Source of the DNA: an uncultured Verrucomicrobia subdivision 3 bacterium
GTDB lineage: Bacteria; Verrucomicrobiota; Verrucomicrobiia; Limisphaerales; UBA11358
DNA: 64,000 bases
Direction of reading: 5' to 3'
Assembly (NCBI GenBank): GCA_903872345.1
Contig: CAIQKM010000073.1
Coordinates: forward strand, 1 to 64,000
The position numbers were made by a program, and so were the translations under genes. This document shows, one piece after another, positions 1-10,418 of the stretch (position 1 is the stretch's first letter; each line of letters starts with the position of its first letter). The notes beneath the pieces were generated by a model, which was given only the letters and a program-made list of their open reading frames with translations, was not told the origin of the DNA and ran no database searches.

Positions 1-1
1 G

Positions 2-103
2 CGCCAGCGGCGACTGGTGCGGGATTACGAAACCACCGAGTCCAGTGCCGAGGCTTGGATCTATATCGCCATGATCCGAATCCAACTCCGCCGTCTGGCT
101 TGA
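2..103 (+). CDS. C-terminal end of an IS5-like transposase (enters from left)
   Basis: Reading frame 2 is open from the left edge and ends with TGA at 101-103, giving 33 residues. They include RRLVRDYE, then SSAEAWIYIAMIRIQLRRLA. This RRLVRDYE...A.IYIAMIRLMLRRL pattern is typical of the last helix of IS4/IS5-type DDE transposases. Only the tail is present, so neither activity nor exact IS family can be judged. No terminal inverted repeat could be matched because the other end lies outside the window. Confidence 0.7.
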   Translation, partial: RQRRLVRDYETTESSAEAWIYIAMIRIQLRRLA

Positions 104-630
104 TCCCTCAGCATTCATGATTTTTCAGACGCACTCTTAGCTCAGGAAGGCGGTCGTTGAGGATGCGGAGAAAACTGAATGGCGTGAAAAATCGGGATTA
201 TACGGCAGAGACGGCTGGCTCCCCTGCCGGGGAGCAGCAGGTTGGTGGAGGGGTGAGAGCCGGTGGTGTCGCTGGGCGCTCAACCACCGGCTACAGGCTG
301 GCATCCCGCCGGGATGCCGACGCGATCCCTTGTCCGGCAGCGGGTGAGGTGAGCTTTGACAAGTCTGGGGTGCCTCCCTTTCAGGGCGGGAGAAATTGAG
401 ACGCGGAAACCCAGGCCTGCGCTCGCGGACTCGCTTCTGCCTGGGCTATAACATGGCAGGCTTCCAGCCCTGAGAGAGGGGGAGAAGACGCTTTGCGCGG
501 TTTGCGGGCCATTGGCATACCTGACGTGTCATGGACAGCGGCGGGTCTTTGCAGACGGCCACCAGCGCCGCGCCGCGCCGTTTTTGTCCGCGCGACACGG
601 AGGGAATTTTGCCGTGCGCCTCGTCCGCCC
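104..630. repeat. Non-coding, repeat-rich gap downstream of the IS end
   Basis: No credible gene is seen. Three hairpins stand close together: CTCCCC/GGGGAG at 219-234, AGCCGGTGGT/ACCACCGGCT with arms 258-267 and 283-292, and GCATCCC/GGGATGC at 301-317. This looks like a dispersed intergenic palindrome family rather than protein-coding DNA. Short open frames here have arginine/proline/alanine-rich composition. Confidence 0.5.
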
Positions 631-731
631 GAAAGCGGCGGAGGGCCGCCGCACTCCACGACGCTTCGCGCACGCGGGGGCCATGGCAGTCGCGTCAGCG
701 TTTTGGAGTGCGGCGGCCCTCCGCCGCTTTC
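631..731. repeat. Perfect 28-bp inverted repeat (large intergenic palindrome)
   Basis: The arm at 631-658 (GAAAGCGGCGGAGGGCCGCC...) is exactly complementary to 704-731, with a 45-nt centre. Reading through the arms gives repetitive peptides such as ECGGPPPL or WSAAALRRF, which explains several spurious open frames. It is probably a member of a dispersed non-autonomous palindromic repeat family; this is inference from its form. Confidence 0.75.
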
Positions 732-777
732 CGCTCGCAGGTCAAATCGGGTTAGATTTACCGAACGGTTTTACATG

Positions 778-809
778 AAAAAAGGCGAACGGATGGCTCC
801 GTTCGCCTT
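778..809 (-). terminator. Rho-independent terminator of metK-ahcY
   Basis: A 12-bp perfect stem (782-793 with 798-809, arms AAGGCGAACGGA/TCCGTTCGCCTT) has a TGGC loop. On the minus strand it is followed by a run of six T (complement of 778-783). It lies 31 nt beyond the ahcY stop. Confidence 0.85.
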
Positions 810-840
810 GGTGAAGTTACCCGCTGTGCGGGTCGGCCGC

Positions 841-2274
<1,434 letters not shown>

Positions 2275-2317
2275 AGTGATTTTTTTAAACGGGTTTTGAG
2301 TTTGGGCTTCGCGGGCA

Positions 2318-2344
2318 GGCGGCGGGTTCTAAAAACCCGCCGCC
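2318..2344. other. Intercistronic hairpin between metK and ahcY
   Basis: A perfect 11-bp stem (GGCGGCGGGTT at 2318-2328, AACCCGCCGCC at 2334-2344) with a 5-nt loop lies between metK and ahcY. No T-run follows immediately on the minus strand. It could be an mRNA-processing or partial termination element, or simply a dispersed palindrome. It does not match the SAH riboswitch consensus I know. Confidence 0.5.
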
Positions 2345-2363
2345 ACGCCCTGAAACCGATGGA

Positions 2364-3533
<1,170 letters not shown>

Positions 3534-3562
3534 GATTGTGTTTGTTTTAATTTAACAACATA

Positions 3563-3586
3563 TTGACGTATCAAGATAAGATGATA
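3563..3586. promoter_or_regulatory. Candidate ArsR-type operator in the metK/regulator divergent promoter
   Basis: Two overlapping inverted repeats are visible: TTGA-N4-TCAA at 3563-3574 and TATCAA-N6-ATGATA at 3569-3586 (5 of 6 arm positions complementary). The second resembles the ATCAA-N6-TTGAT style of many ArsR-family operators. It lies between the divergent starts of metK and the ArsR-methyltransferase gene. The assignment is inference from position and symmetry. Confidence 0.5.
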
Positions 3587-3645
3587 TAACACTTTTGAGC
3601 GGCGTCAAATGGTTTTCCGAGAATTTGGGCGCCGCCAAATATCCC

Positions 3646-4578
3646 ATGTCATCTACATTAAAATCGCTGCGGGCTTTATCCGATCCCACACGGCTGCGCA
3701 TTGTGGCGCTGCTGGAACAGGATGAGCTGTCGGTAAACGAGTTGCAGGAGGTGACGCGGCTGGGGCAGTCGCGCATTTCCACGCACCTGGGGTTGCTGGC
3801 GGACTGTGAGCTGGTGAGTTCGCGGCGGGATGGCAAGCGGTCGTTTTACAAGTTGAATCCCCGCGCGGATGCGGGGGCGGCGGAGTTCATTCAGCTCGCC
3901 ATCCGGGGGGCGAAGGAATTGCCTGAGTACACGCATGACCAGACCAATTTGAAGCGCGTGGTGGCCCGGCGGCGGGAACAGGCGCAGGTTTATTTCAATC
4001 AGATTGCGGGCCGGTTTGACCGGGTGTATGGGCCGGGTCGCTCATGGCAGGCGTTCGGGCATTTGCTGTTGCGGATTCTGCCGCCGCTGGTGGTGGCGGA
4101 TTTGGGGGCGGGGGAAGGGTTGTTGAGCGAACTGCTGGCGCGGCGGGCCAAGCGGGTGATTGCGGTGGACAACTCGGAAAAAATTGTCGAGTTCGGCATC
4201 GCCAAGGCCAAGAAGAACGGCCTGAAAAATCTCGAGTTCCGGCAAGGCGATTTGCAGCATCCGCCGATTGAGCCGAACAGCGTGGATCTGGCGATTTTGA
4301 GCCAGGCGCTGCATCATGCGGCGGAACCGGCGGCGGCGTTGCAGAGCGCGTATAAAATTTTGAAGCCGGGCGGGCAAATCATGATCTTGGATTTGCTCAA
4401 ACACAATTTTGACGAGGCGCGGGAGCTCTATGGTGATCGCTGGCCGGGGTTTGCGGAGAGCGATTTGCATCACTGGCTGGAGGCGGCGGGGTTTAAGAAG
4501 ATTGAGATCAGCATTGTGGCCCGCGAGGAACAGCCGCCGCATTTTCAGACGATATTGGCGGGGGCGGAGAAGGTTTAG
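3646..4578 (+). CDS. ArsR-family HTH regulator fused to a SAM-dependent methyltransferase domain
   Basis: The 310-residue protein (from ATG 3646) has two parts. Residues 1-90 are an ArsR winged helix (LRALSDPTRLRIVALLEQDE, then QSRISTHLGLLADCELV). Residues 140-300 are a class I methyltransferase with motif I VADLGAGEGLLSELL, the acidic AVDNSEK, and a late LKPGGQIMILDLL. The open frame continues upstream to 3595, but the N-terminal MSSTLKSLRALSDPTR fits the family start. It is divergent from metK-ahcY. ArsR-type SahR proteins regulate methionine-cycle genes in Proteobacteria, so a SAH/SAM-sensing repressor is a reasonable inference. The methyltransferase fold may serve as the ligand sensor or as an enzyme; the sequence does not decide this. 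The ArsR metal-binding ELCVCDL motif is not seen. Confidence 0.88.
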   Translation: MSSTLKSLRALSDPTRLRIVALLEQDELSVNELQEVTRLGQSRISTHLGLLADCELVSSRRDGKRSFYKLNPRADAGAAEFIQLAIRGAKELPEYTHDQTNLKRVVARRREQAQVYFNQIAGRFDRVYGPGRSWQAFGHLLLRILPPLVVADLGAGEGLLSELLARRAKRVIAVDNSEKIVEFGIAKAKKNGLKNLEFRQGDLQHPPIEPNSVDLAILSQALHHAAEPAAALQSAYKILKPGGQIMILDLLKHNFDEARELYGDRWPGFAESDLHHWLEAAGFKKIEISIVAREEQPPHFQTILAGAEKV

Positions 4579-4597
4579 CCGGAACGAAGCAGGGCAA

Positions 4598-4695
4598 CCA
4601 CGAATCAACACCAAGGAACACGAATCAGTCCACTGAGAGGCAGCGAACTGACTGCGTTCGCTGGCGAGAGACTGATGGTTGATTGGTGCGCGTGG
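4598..4695. repeat. Intergenic palindromic element
   Basis: An inner hairpin (CAGCGAAC 4641-4648 with GTTCGCTG 4656-4663) is flanked by imperfect outer arms of the CACGAATCAACACC kind at about 4599-4630, answered by GACTGATGGTTGATTGGTG at about 4670-4688. No gene is seen between 4579 and 4794. It probably belongs to a dispersed repeat family. Confidence 0.4.
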
Positions 4696-4794
4696 GAAGC
4701 GTCGGTCGGGCGGCCGGCGCCATCCGTTTGCGGTCGAATGGAGGCTGGCTAATAGGGCGGGATGATATATCCTGTCTTCCGAAAATTTTAATTT

Positions 4795-5682
4795 ATGGCT
4801 GGTAAAATACAGATTCCGGACGAACTCAAAAAAGATCTGCCGCAAACCAAGTGGGGCAAAATCCTGGCGGCCACGCCGATCATCATGACGGTGGTGGCGA
4901 CGATGCTGGCCGGGCTGGCGTCGAGCGAAATGACGAAGGCGCAGTATGATCGCGCCCAGGCGGCGCAGCTCCAGTCCAAGGCCGGGGACCAGTGGAATTA
5001 TTATCAGGCGAAAAAACTGCGCGGCGCGGTGGCCCGCAACTCGATGGATTTGCTGGCCGCCACGGCGGACATTCCCCCGCTGAATCCGGCCGTGCTCGGG
5101 CAGGCGGATGCCGCCACGGCGGCGGCGTTTATGAAAGGCCAGATCCCGCCCGCCTTGGACGCCAAGTATGAGGATAATGTCGCCGCCGCGCTAAACGCCG
5201 TGGCCGGTTCGAAGCCGGAAACGGAAGTGACGCTGGCGCTGGCGAAGGTGACGGTGGAACAGCTTGATACCGCCATGCTGGCGGCGAAGGCGGCGGTGGA
5301 TGCGTTTGACGTCGCCACCAAGCCGATTAACAAGACTTCGGACAAGCTGGATGACGCGCTGATGTTCAGTGACAAGCCGGTGTTCCGCAGTTTTTCCGTG
5401 GCCCGGCTCCGCTACACGGCGGCGCGGTATGATGCCGAGGCGCGGCTGAACCAGGCGGTGGCGAATGTGTATGAATTGCAGGTGCGCAAAGCCAATCTCT
5501 CGGCGGAACGGCATCATCGCCGCAGCGCGAAGTTTTTCTTCGGCATGTTGGCGGCGCAGTTGGGGGTGATTGTGGCGACGTTCTCGATTGCCGCGCAGAA
5601 GAAGAATCTGCTCTGGTCCATTGCCGCCGCCGCCGGCGCGACGGCCGTTTCGTTTGCCGCGTACGTTTACTTTTGCATTTGA
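4795..5682 (+). CDS. DUF4337-family membrane protein
   Basis: This 295-residue protein is unassigned in function. An N-terminal transmembrane helix (about residues 20-42, ILAATPIIMTVVATMLAG) is followed by AQAAQLQSKAGDQWNYYQAKK, the hallmark of DUF4337. A long Ala-rich, probably helical middle segment follows. Two C-terminal helices (about 243-262 and 270-293) lie near FFFGMLAAQLGVIVATFSIA. The middle part is longer than in the usual short DUF4337 proteins. Its stop overlaps the start of mqnA by 10 bp, so the two are probably co-transcribed. Confidence 0.75.
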   Translation: MAGKIQIPDELKKDLPQTKWGKILAATPIIMTVVATMLAGLASSEMTKAQYDRAQAAQLQSKAGDQWNYYQAKKLRGAVARNSMDLLAATADIPPLNPAVLGQADAATAAAFMKGQIPPALDAKYEDNVAAALNAVAGSKPETEVTLALAKVTVEQLDTAMLAAKAAVDAFDVATKPINKTSDKLDDALMFSDKPVFRSFSVARLRYTAARYDAEARLNQAVANVYELQVRKANLSAERHHRRSAKFFFGMLAAQLGVIVATFSIAAQKKNLLWSIAAAAGATAVSFAAYVYFCI

Positions 5683-6449
5683 ACCCGGCCGCGCCTCATT
5701 TCCGGATTGGTTCCGTGGAGTATCTCAACGCCGCGCCGCTGACGCGCGGGCTGGAGGATAAGATCCTGTTCACCACGCCGTCCAAGCTGGCCGGCCTGCT
5801 CCGGCGTGATGAGTTGGATGCCGCGCTGGTGAGCATCACGGAGGTGCTGCTGACGGACCGCTACGACATTCTGGACGGCGTGGCGATTGCCGCCCGGGGC
5901 GAGGTGTACAGCGTGTTTCTGGCGCACCGGCGTCCGTTGGAGACGGTCACGGAGATTTATTGCGACACGGCGTCGCTCACCAGCGTGAACCTGCTCAAGG
6001 TGCTGCTGGCGGAGCGGGGATTGAAGCCGCAGTTCAAGCCGCTGGAAAGCTACGCGGCGGCGACGGAAAAGGATTTTGTGCTGCTGATCGGCAATCCGGC
6101 GATTGATTTTCAGCGCGCACCGCACACACATCAGATTTTTGATCTGGGCAGCGCGTGGTTGGAGCTGACGGGGCTGCCGTTTGTGTTCGCCGTCTGGGCG
6201 CTGCGGCGCGGGGTGGAGAATGCGGAATTGCGGCGGGAGTTGCGGGCGACCAAGGTTGCCGGGCTGGCGGCGCTGCCGGAAATCATTCGCGACCGCCCGG
6301 AGTACGATGAGGCATTTCGCCGCAGCTATTTCGAGCATAATATTTACTTTGATCTCGGTGAGGAGGAGCGGCGGAGCGTGGCGCTGTTTTGCGACCGGCT
6401 GGCGCAGCATGGTCTGGGGCGGGTGACGGCGCCGAAGTTTCTGGTTTAA
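5673..6449 (+). CDS. mqnA: Chorismate dehydratase MqnA (futalosine menaquinone pathway)
   Basis: The 258-residue protein belongs to the MqnA/MqnD periplasmic-binding-like fold. MqnA converts chorismate to 3-enolpyruvyl-benzoate, the first step of futalosine-dependent menaquinone synthesis. RIGSVEYLNAAPLTRGLE at the N-terminus is the MqnA signature; LLRRDELDAALVSITE and LPFVFAVWALR follow. Translation appears to begin at TTG 5673 inside the upstream gene. Alternative starts would remove the signature. No other mqn gene is in the window. Its last 39 bp plus downstream sequence recur after the following toxin-antitoxin pair. Confidence 0.9.
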   Translation: MHLNPAAPHFRIGSVEYLNAAPLTRGLEDKILFTTPSKLAGLLRRDELDAALVSITEVLLTDRYDILDGVAIAARGEVYSVFLAHRRPLETVTEIYCDTASLTSVNLLKVLLAERGLKPQFKPLESYAAATEKDFVLLIGNPAIDFQRAPHTHQIFDLGSAWLELTGLPFVFAVWALRRGVENAELRRELRATKVAGLAALPEIIRDRPEYDEAFRRSYFEHNIYFDLGEEERRSVALFCDRLAQHGLGRVTAPKFLV

Positions 6450-6536
6450 CAATAACCACAGCCGAAAGGGATTTAACAGAAGGGAACAAAGGGAACGAAG
6501 TTTTTTCTTTGTTTCCTTTGTGGGCTTCGGTTCAAG
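6411..6536 (+). repeat. Direct repeat copy 1: mqnA tail plus hairpin spacer
   Basis: This segment covers the last codons of mqnA and a spacer containing CAAAGGGAACGAAG paired with CTTTGTTTCCTTTG (12 of 14 positions complementary, T-rich loop). Nearly the same sequence recurs at 7272-7395 beyond the RHH/PIN pair. The two copies differ by point changes and a 2-nt gap. Confidence 0.85.
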
Positions 6537-6603
6537 GCGAATTTCGGTCAACTTCCTCATTGGCAGACCTTGACATATCCTGCCAACGATTTAATTTGAA
6601 ACC

Positions 6604-6879
6604 ATGAAGGCCGTGACTATCAACATTTCCCTGAATCCGGAGCTGGCGGAATTTGCCCGGGCGGATTCGGCCGCGCACGCGTTCGATTCCATGAGCGAAT
6701 ACATGCGCGACCTGATCCGTCACCGGCGGCAGGAGCAAATCCAGGCGGACGCGGGACTGCTGGAAAAGGCGATGGCCGGGGCGCCGGCGGGGGATCCCTC
6801 AGATGCGGAAATGGCGGAGATTGTGAAGACCCAGCACCGGCTCCGGGCCGAGAGGAGAAACCGTGCGCGTCGTGCTTGA
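6604..6879 (+). CDS. Ribbon-helix-helix antitoxin of a PIN toxin pair
   Basis: The 91-residue protein starts with KAVTINISLNPELAEFARAD, a beta-strand-first RHH pattern, then SMSEYMRDLIRHRRQEQI, the two helices of a ParD/CopG-like DNA-binding dimer. A charged, Ala/Arg-rich tail ending RAERRNRARRA is likely to bind the toxin. It overlaps the next gene by 17 bp in a different frame, the usual arrangement of a toxin-antitoxin operon. It probably also represses its own promoter, but no clear operator was identified. Confidence 0.8.
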   Translation: MKAVTINISLNPELAEFARADSAAHAFDSMSEYMRDLIRHRRQEQIQADAGLLEKAMAGAPAGDPSDAEMAEIVKTQHRLRAERRNRARRA

Positions 6880-7270
6880 TGCCAACGTGGTTTTTGCCGG
6901 GGTTGGCTGGCGGGGCGAGGCCCACCACTGTCTGGTGGCACTGGCCAAAAGGCGGATCACCGTTTTTGCCACGCTGGAGATTCTGGAGGAAGTGCGGTCT
7001 TTGACCGCCGAGCGCGGCGGCAAATTCAAGCATGACCCGCAAACCCTGCTGACTTGGTATTATGACCGGGTGAGACTGGTGGAACCGGCACCCCTTGGCA
7101 ACCCGCGCAGCCGTGACCCGAAAAACGATCCCTACCTGGCCTGTGCGCTGGCGGCGGAAGCGAAAATCATTGTCTCACGGGATGATGATTTGCCGGCACT
7201 GCAAAAGCCATTTGGCATCCAAATCATGCCTCCGCGCGAGCTGCTCGTGAGACTGGCCAAAAGGCTTTGA
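6863..7270 (+). CDS. PIN-domain toxin (COG1569-like)
   Basis: This 135-residue protein begins at GTG 6863 behind GAGGAG at 6852-6857. PIN nucleases cleave RNA and act as toxins when the partner antitoxin is lost. The first acidic residue is in VVLDANVVFAGV, a second in LEILEEV, and the DPKNDPYLACALAAEAKIIVSRDDD run holds the last two acidic positions. So all four expected metal ligands appear present. The family is the 'putative toxin component, PIN family' type rather than classic VapC. It is paired with the overlapping RHH antitoxin. Confidence 0.82.
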   Translation: MRVVLDANVVFAGVGWRGEAHHCLVALAKRRITVFATLEILEEVRSLTAERGGKFKHDPQTLLTWYYDRVRLVEPAPLGNPRSRDPKNDPYLACALAAEAKIIVSRDDDLPALQKPFGIQIMPPRELLVRLAKRL

Positions 7271-7271
7271 C

Positions 7272-7395
7272 GGCCTGGGGCGGGTGACGCCGCCGAATTT
7301 TGTGGTTTAAAAAACCACAGCCGAAAGGGGTTTAACAGAAGGAAATAAAGAGAACGAAGTGTTTTCTTTGTTTCCTTTGTTGGCTTCAGTTCAAG
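7272..7395 (+). repeat. Direct repeat copy 2 of the mqnA tail (plus a partial third copy)
   Basis: The sequence repeats 6411-6536: GGCCTGGGGCGGGTGACG, then the pseudo-tail ending GTGGTTTAA, then CCACAGCCGAAAGG and the same AAAGAGAACGAAG/CTTTGTTTCCTTTG hairpin. A shorter third copy of the tail (CACCGAATTTTGTCTTTTAA) lies at about 7413-7444. No gene is seen between 7271 and 7584. Confidence 0.85.
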
Positions 7396-7584
7396 CCCGG
7401 CCCCCCAGGTTGGCCGGGGAACGCCACCGAATTTTGTCTTTTAAAGCGGATTATCGTTGACTCTGTTTCGCGGTCTGAAAAAAATCATAGGCGTCTCAGG
7501 GAATTTTATTTTAATGCCGTTGTTTGCAAATAACGTCCGCCGCCGCGACTCCCGCGGTGCCTTCCCCTGCCACCCCCACCCCTT

Positions 7585-8889
7585 GTGAAAAACTATATAC
7601 TTGATACCAACGTTCTGCTTCATGACCCCAACTCGCTTGTCAATTTCAAGGAGCACCATGTGCTGGTGCCCATTGAAGTGATCGAGGAAATCGACCGGTT
7701 CAAGCGCGAGTCCACGGAGCTGGGCCGCAATGCGCGGACGGTTTCCCGGATGCTGGACGGTTTTCGCGGCGAGGGCAGCCTGAGCGAAGGGGTGGACTTG
7801 CCCAACGGAGGCAAGCTGAAGATCGGCTTTCAGAAAAACGGCCATACGGAGGTTGCGCTGGCCAAGGATTCCGTGGACAACCGGATTCTGTCCTACGCCG
7901 CCAGCGTGCAGAAGGCGCAGCCGAAACATGCGACCATCCTGGTTTCCAAGGACATCAATTTGCGCATCAAGGCGGATGCCTTGGGTTTGATGGCGGAGGA
8001 TTACGAGACGGATCGCGTGTTCATAACGGATCTTTACACCGGCATGGTGGACATGACGGTATCAACGGAAAAAATGGCGGCCTTCCGCGCCAAGGGCGAG
8101 CTGGTGCTGGAAGGCGGGCGCAGCTATTGCCCGAACGAATATTACACGCTTACCGATGAGGCGAATCCCAAAAAGACGGCGCTGACCAAGGTGGATGCCA
8201 CGGGGACCAAGCTGATTCCGATTCTGGATTCCCGCGAAGGGGTCTGGGGCATCAAACCGCGCAACCGGGAGCAGCATTTTGCGCTTGATGCCCTGCTGGA
8301 CGACCGGGTGAAGCTGGTGACGCTCATGGGCAAGGCGGGCACGGGCAAAACCTTGGTGGCCATGGCGGCGGGCTTGAAACGGGTGATCAATGACCGCGAA
8401 TTCCGCCGGCTGGTGGTGGCGCGGCCGACGATTTCCATGGGCAAGGAATTGGGCTTTCTGCCCGGTTCGCTGGAAGAAAAGCTGGCCCCGTGGATGCAGC
8501 CGATTCATGACGCCTTGGAAATGTTGAGCGACCTGAACATGGGGCATGACCATCGCCGGGCGGCGGATCTGATGCGGAGCGGCAGCATTGTGGTGGAGGC
8601 CCTGAGCTACATCCGCGGACGCAGCATTGCGAATCAGTTCATGATCATTGATGAATCGCAAAATCTGACGCCGCTGGAGGCGAAAACGATCATTACGCGC
8701 GTCGGTCATGGAACCAAAATCGTGTTCACCGGCGACCCGTATCAGATTGATAATCCGTACGTGGACTCATCGTCCAACGGGTTCAATTACATCATCAGCC
8801 GGTTCCGTGACCAAGCCATTGCGGCGCATGTGGAACTGCAAAAAGGCGAGCGCTCCGAGCTGGCCGAGCTGGCGGCAAATATTTTATAG
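7585..8889 (+). CDS. PIN-PhoH family ATPase
   Basis: The 434-residue protein joins an N-terminal PIN domain (NYILDTNVLLHDPNSL, about residues 1-140) to a C-terminal PhoH ATPase (about 220-430). Walker A is LMGKAGTGKTLVAMAAG and Walker B is FMIIDESQNLT. Members of this PhoH2-type architecture are RNA helicase/nucleases in the cases studied; the substrate here is unknown. It starts at GTG 7585, which leaves the PIN motif at the exact N-terminus. A weak 6-bp hairpin (GCATGC/GCATGC) at 8931-8948 follows the gene. Confidence 0.93.
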   Translation: MKNYILDTNVLLHDPNSLVNFKEHHVLVPIEVIEEIDRFKRESTELGRNARTVSRMLDGFRGEGSLSEGVDLPNGGKLKIGFQKNGHTEVALAKDSVDNRILSYAASVQKAQPKHATILVSKDINLRIKADALGLMAEDYETDRVFITDLYTGMVDMTVSTEKMAAFRAKGELVLEGGRSYCPNEYYTLTDEANPKKTALTKVDATGTKLIPILDSREGVWGIKPRNREQHFALDALLDDRVKLVTLMGKAGTGKTLVAMAAGLKRVINDREFRRLVVARPTISMGKELGFLPGSLEEKLAPWMQPIHDALEMLSDLNMGHDHRRAADLMRSGSIVVEALSYIRGRSIANQFMIIDESQNLTPLEAKTIITRVGHGTKIVFTGDPYQIDNPYVDSSSNGFNYIISRFRDQAIAAHVELQKGERSELAELAANIL

Positions 8890-8982
8890 GTGGTTGTTGA
8901 CAAATCCGGAAAGTGGGCGATGTTTAAACTGCATGCTTGCCAGCATGCGGTAAAAGCGTATTATGCTTGGAACAAACGGATT

Positions 8983-9267
8983 ATGATTTCAAACGAAAGA
9001 CCTTCGCCATTTGCCCGGCGGCCCTTTGGACAGCCAAAGCCGCCGGTCAATGAAGACACCCTGAAAAGTGCCGAGGTGCAGATTGAACGCAAGACGTTCG
9101 TTTTTACCCTGAAAGAGAACCCTCGGGGACGTTTTTTGAGAATAACGGAAGATGTGGGTGGTCGCCGGGATACCATTATTGTTCCCTCCACCGGGTTGGT
9201 TGAGTTCAAGAAAATTATTGATGACATGGTCAAGGCGGCGGACGAGATTCAGCCGAATCATCCCTGA
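8983..9267 (+). CDS. Pur-alpha-like (DUF3276) nucleic-acid-binding protein
   Basis: From ATG 8983 the protein has 94 residues. The segment IERKTFVFTLKENPRGRF, then LRITEDVGGRRDTIIVPS and GLVEFKKIIDDMV, matches the PUR repeat fold found as a small protein in Bacteroidota, spirochaetes and relatives. These bind single-stranded DNA or RNA. The frame is open upstream to 8890, but the earlier residues do not look like the family, so the internal ATG was preferred. It sits 93 bp after phoH on the same strand and could be co-transcribed with it. Confidence 0.8.
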   Translation: MISNERPSPFARRPFGQPKPPVNEDTLKSAEVQIERKTFVFTLKENPRGRFLRITEDVGGRRDTIIVPSTGLVEFKKIIDDMVKAADEIQPNHP

Positions 9268-9641
9268 GTCAGAACAGCCGCCTGGCAGTTCGAGGGTGTT
9301 TGGATAAGGCCGGTTGTCAGGAAAGTTAGTGTCAACGTTCGCTCTCACCCCGGCCATCTTCCCCGAGGAAAGGGGGAAACGGTTGCCTGCTTTTTCGCGA
9401 ATCAAACCCCTGGATGGGTCTCACCGGTGGACGAATGATCAGGAAGTGTGCCAAAGTGAAATCCTGTCCCTCGCTCGCGGGAGCGGGAGCGGGTGGACGA
9501 CAGGCCGGGTGAGGGTTGTGGTGAAACCTCACACTTTGCGGGGAGGGGACACAGGTGAGGGGGCGCAACAAAACAAACTATTTTGACCGCTTCCCCATGT
9601 TGCAAACCCGCTTTTCAACCAGCCAGACCGGCGCTCCGAAG
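9268..9641. repeat. Repeat-bearing intergenic region
   Basis: No gene is seen in these 374 bp. The stretch CAACAAAACAAACT at about 9567-9580, preceded by GGGGAGGGGACACAGGTGAG, recurs in related form at 62008-62041 before another gene-poor stretch. G-rich and C-rich segments (CTCACCCCGGCC at 9344-9355; GTGAGGG elsewhere) can pair. It is probably a dispersed intergenic repeat between convergent genes. Confidence 0.45.
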
Positions 9642-10052
9642 TTAGTTTTTTGGCGTCCGCTTTTTGGCGGGCTTGCCTTCGGGCTTGGCTGATTTGACGG
9701 CTTTGGCTTTTATCGCTTTTACCGGCTTCGCATCGCCCCACAGGCCTTCCAGATCATAGCGCAGACGGGTTTCCGTGTGCATGACGTGCACGATCACATC
9801 GAAATAATCCATTACCACCCAGGTGCCGTTCTTGGTGCCTTCGGAGCGGGCGGGGCGGAGGTCATGGACGTCCCGCAACTGGCTGGAAATCTCTTCCACA
9901 ATGGCGCGGAGATGCGGTTGGCTGGTGCCGGAGGCCAGCACGAAATAGTCGGTCACGGACGACAGCTTGCGCACGTCGAGAATGACGATGTTTTCGGCCT
10001 TTTTATTATCCGCCAGGTCACGGCACAACAGCGCCAGTTTTTTAGAATCCAT
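9642..10052 (-). CDS. rsfS: Ribosomal silencing factor RsfS (Iojap family)
   Basis: From the ATG at 10052 the protein has 136 residues. RsfS binds the large ribosomal subunit protein uL14 and blocks subunit joining under poor nutrition. The core is intact: ENIVILDVRKLSSVTDYFVLASGTS (about residues 20-43), then WVVMDYFDVIVHVMHTETRLRYDLEGLW. The tail is an extra Lys/Ala/Pro-rich segment (KPVKAIKAKAVKSAKPEGK), longer than in E. coli. The frame extends 14 codons upstream, but MDSKKLALLCRDLAD is the natural start. Confidence 0.93.
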   Translation of the reverse strand: MDSKKLALLCRDLADNKKAENIVILDVRKLSSVTDYFVLASGTSQPHLRAIVEEISSQLRDVHDLRPARSEGTKNGTWVVMDYFDVIVHVMHTETRLRYDLEGLWGDAKPVKAIKAKAVKSAKPEGKPAKKRTPKN

Positions 10053-10418
10053 ATTGCTGGGGGCATTTAACCACAAATCCGGCCATAATGCCACGCAGAA
10101 GTTTCAGGTTCGATCCGGAAGGGTTGCAATTTTCAGCAAAAACCGCGCAATGGCGCCGGATCGAGCGGCAACTTTTGATGGCAAACCGGGCAACTAAACA
10201 CTTGCCCGCCGGGTTTGATTCTGTAATATGACCGTCCGCTGTGGACAATTTGCATCGGCGGCGGGGTCGGTCGGAATGTGGTTTTTAACCGCCATTCAAC
10301 ACCTTAAAAGTGTGATTTTGGCGCTTTTTTTTCCACGGGTACGGTTGATCAGCGATACTGCGGGCGCTGCATTATTATGTGCAGAGAGCGGCCATCCGCC
10401 CGGCAGCAAAATTTTAGT
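10053..10418. other. Intergenic region between rsfS and tRNA-Tyr
   Basis: No gene is supported in these 366 bp. It must hold the rsfS promoter (minus) and the tRNA promoter (plus). TTGATC at 10345-10350 and TATTAT at 10373-10378 stand out, but their spacing (22 bp) is too long for a standard sigma-70 promoter. Confidence 0.4.

Noticed and set aside
2-731. Complete insertion sequence at the left edge
   Set aside because: Only the transposase tail is visible, and the palindrome at 631-731 does not look like an IS end.
3534-3645. SAM riboswitch upstream of metK
   Set aside because: Only 112 bp separate metK from the fusion gene's start, and no SAM-I, SAM-II or SAM-IV core pattern was recognised; an ArsR-like operator fits better.
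9332-9605. Short open frames in the rsfS-Pur gap
   Set aside because: They run through G/C-rich repeats shared with 62005-62041, in several frames at once, with no protein-like pattern.
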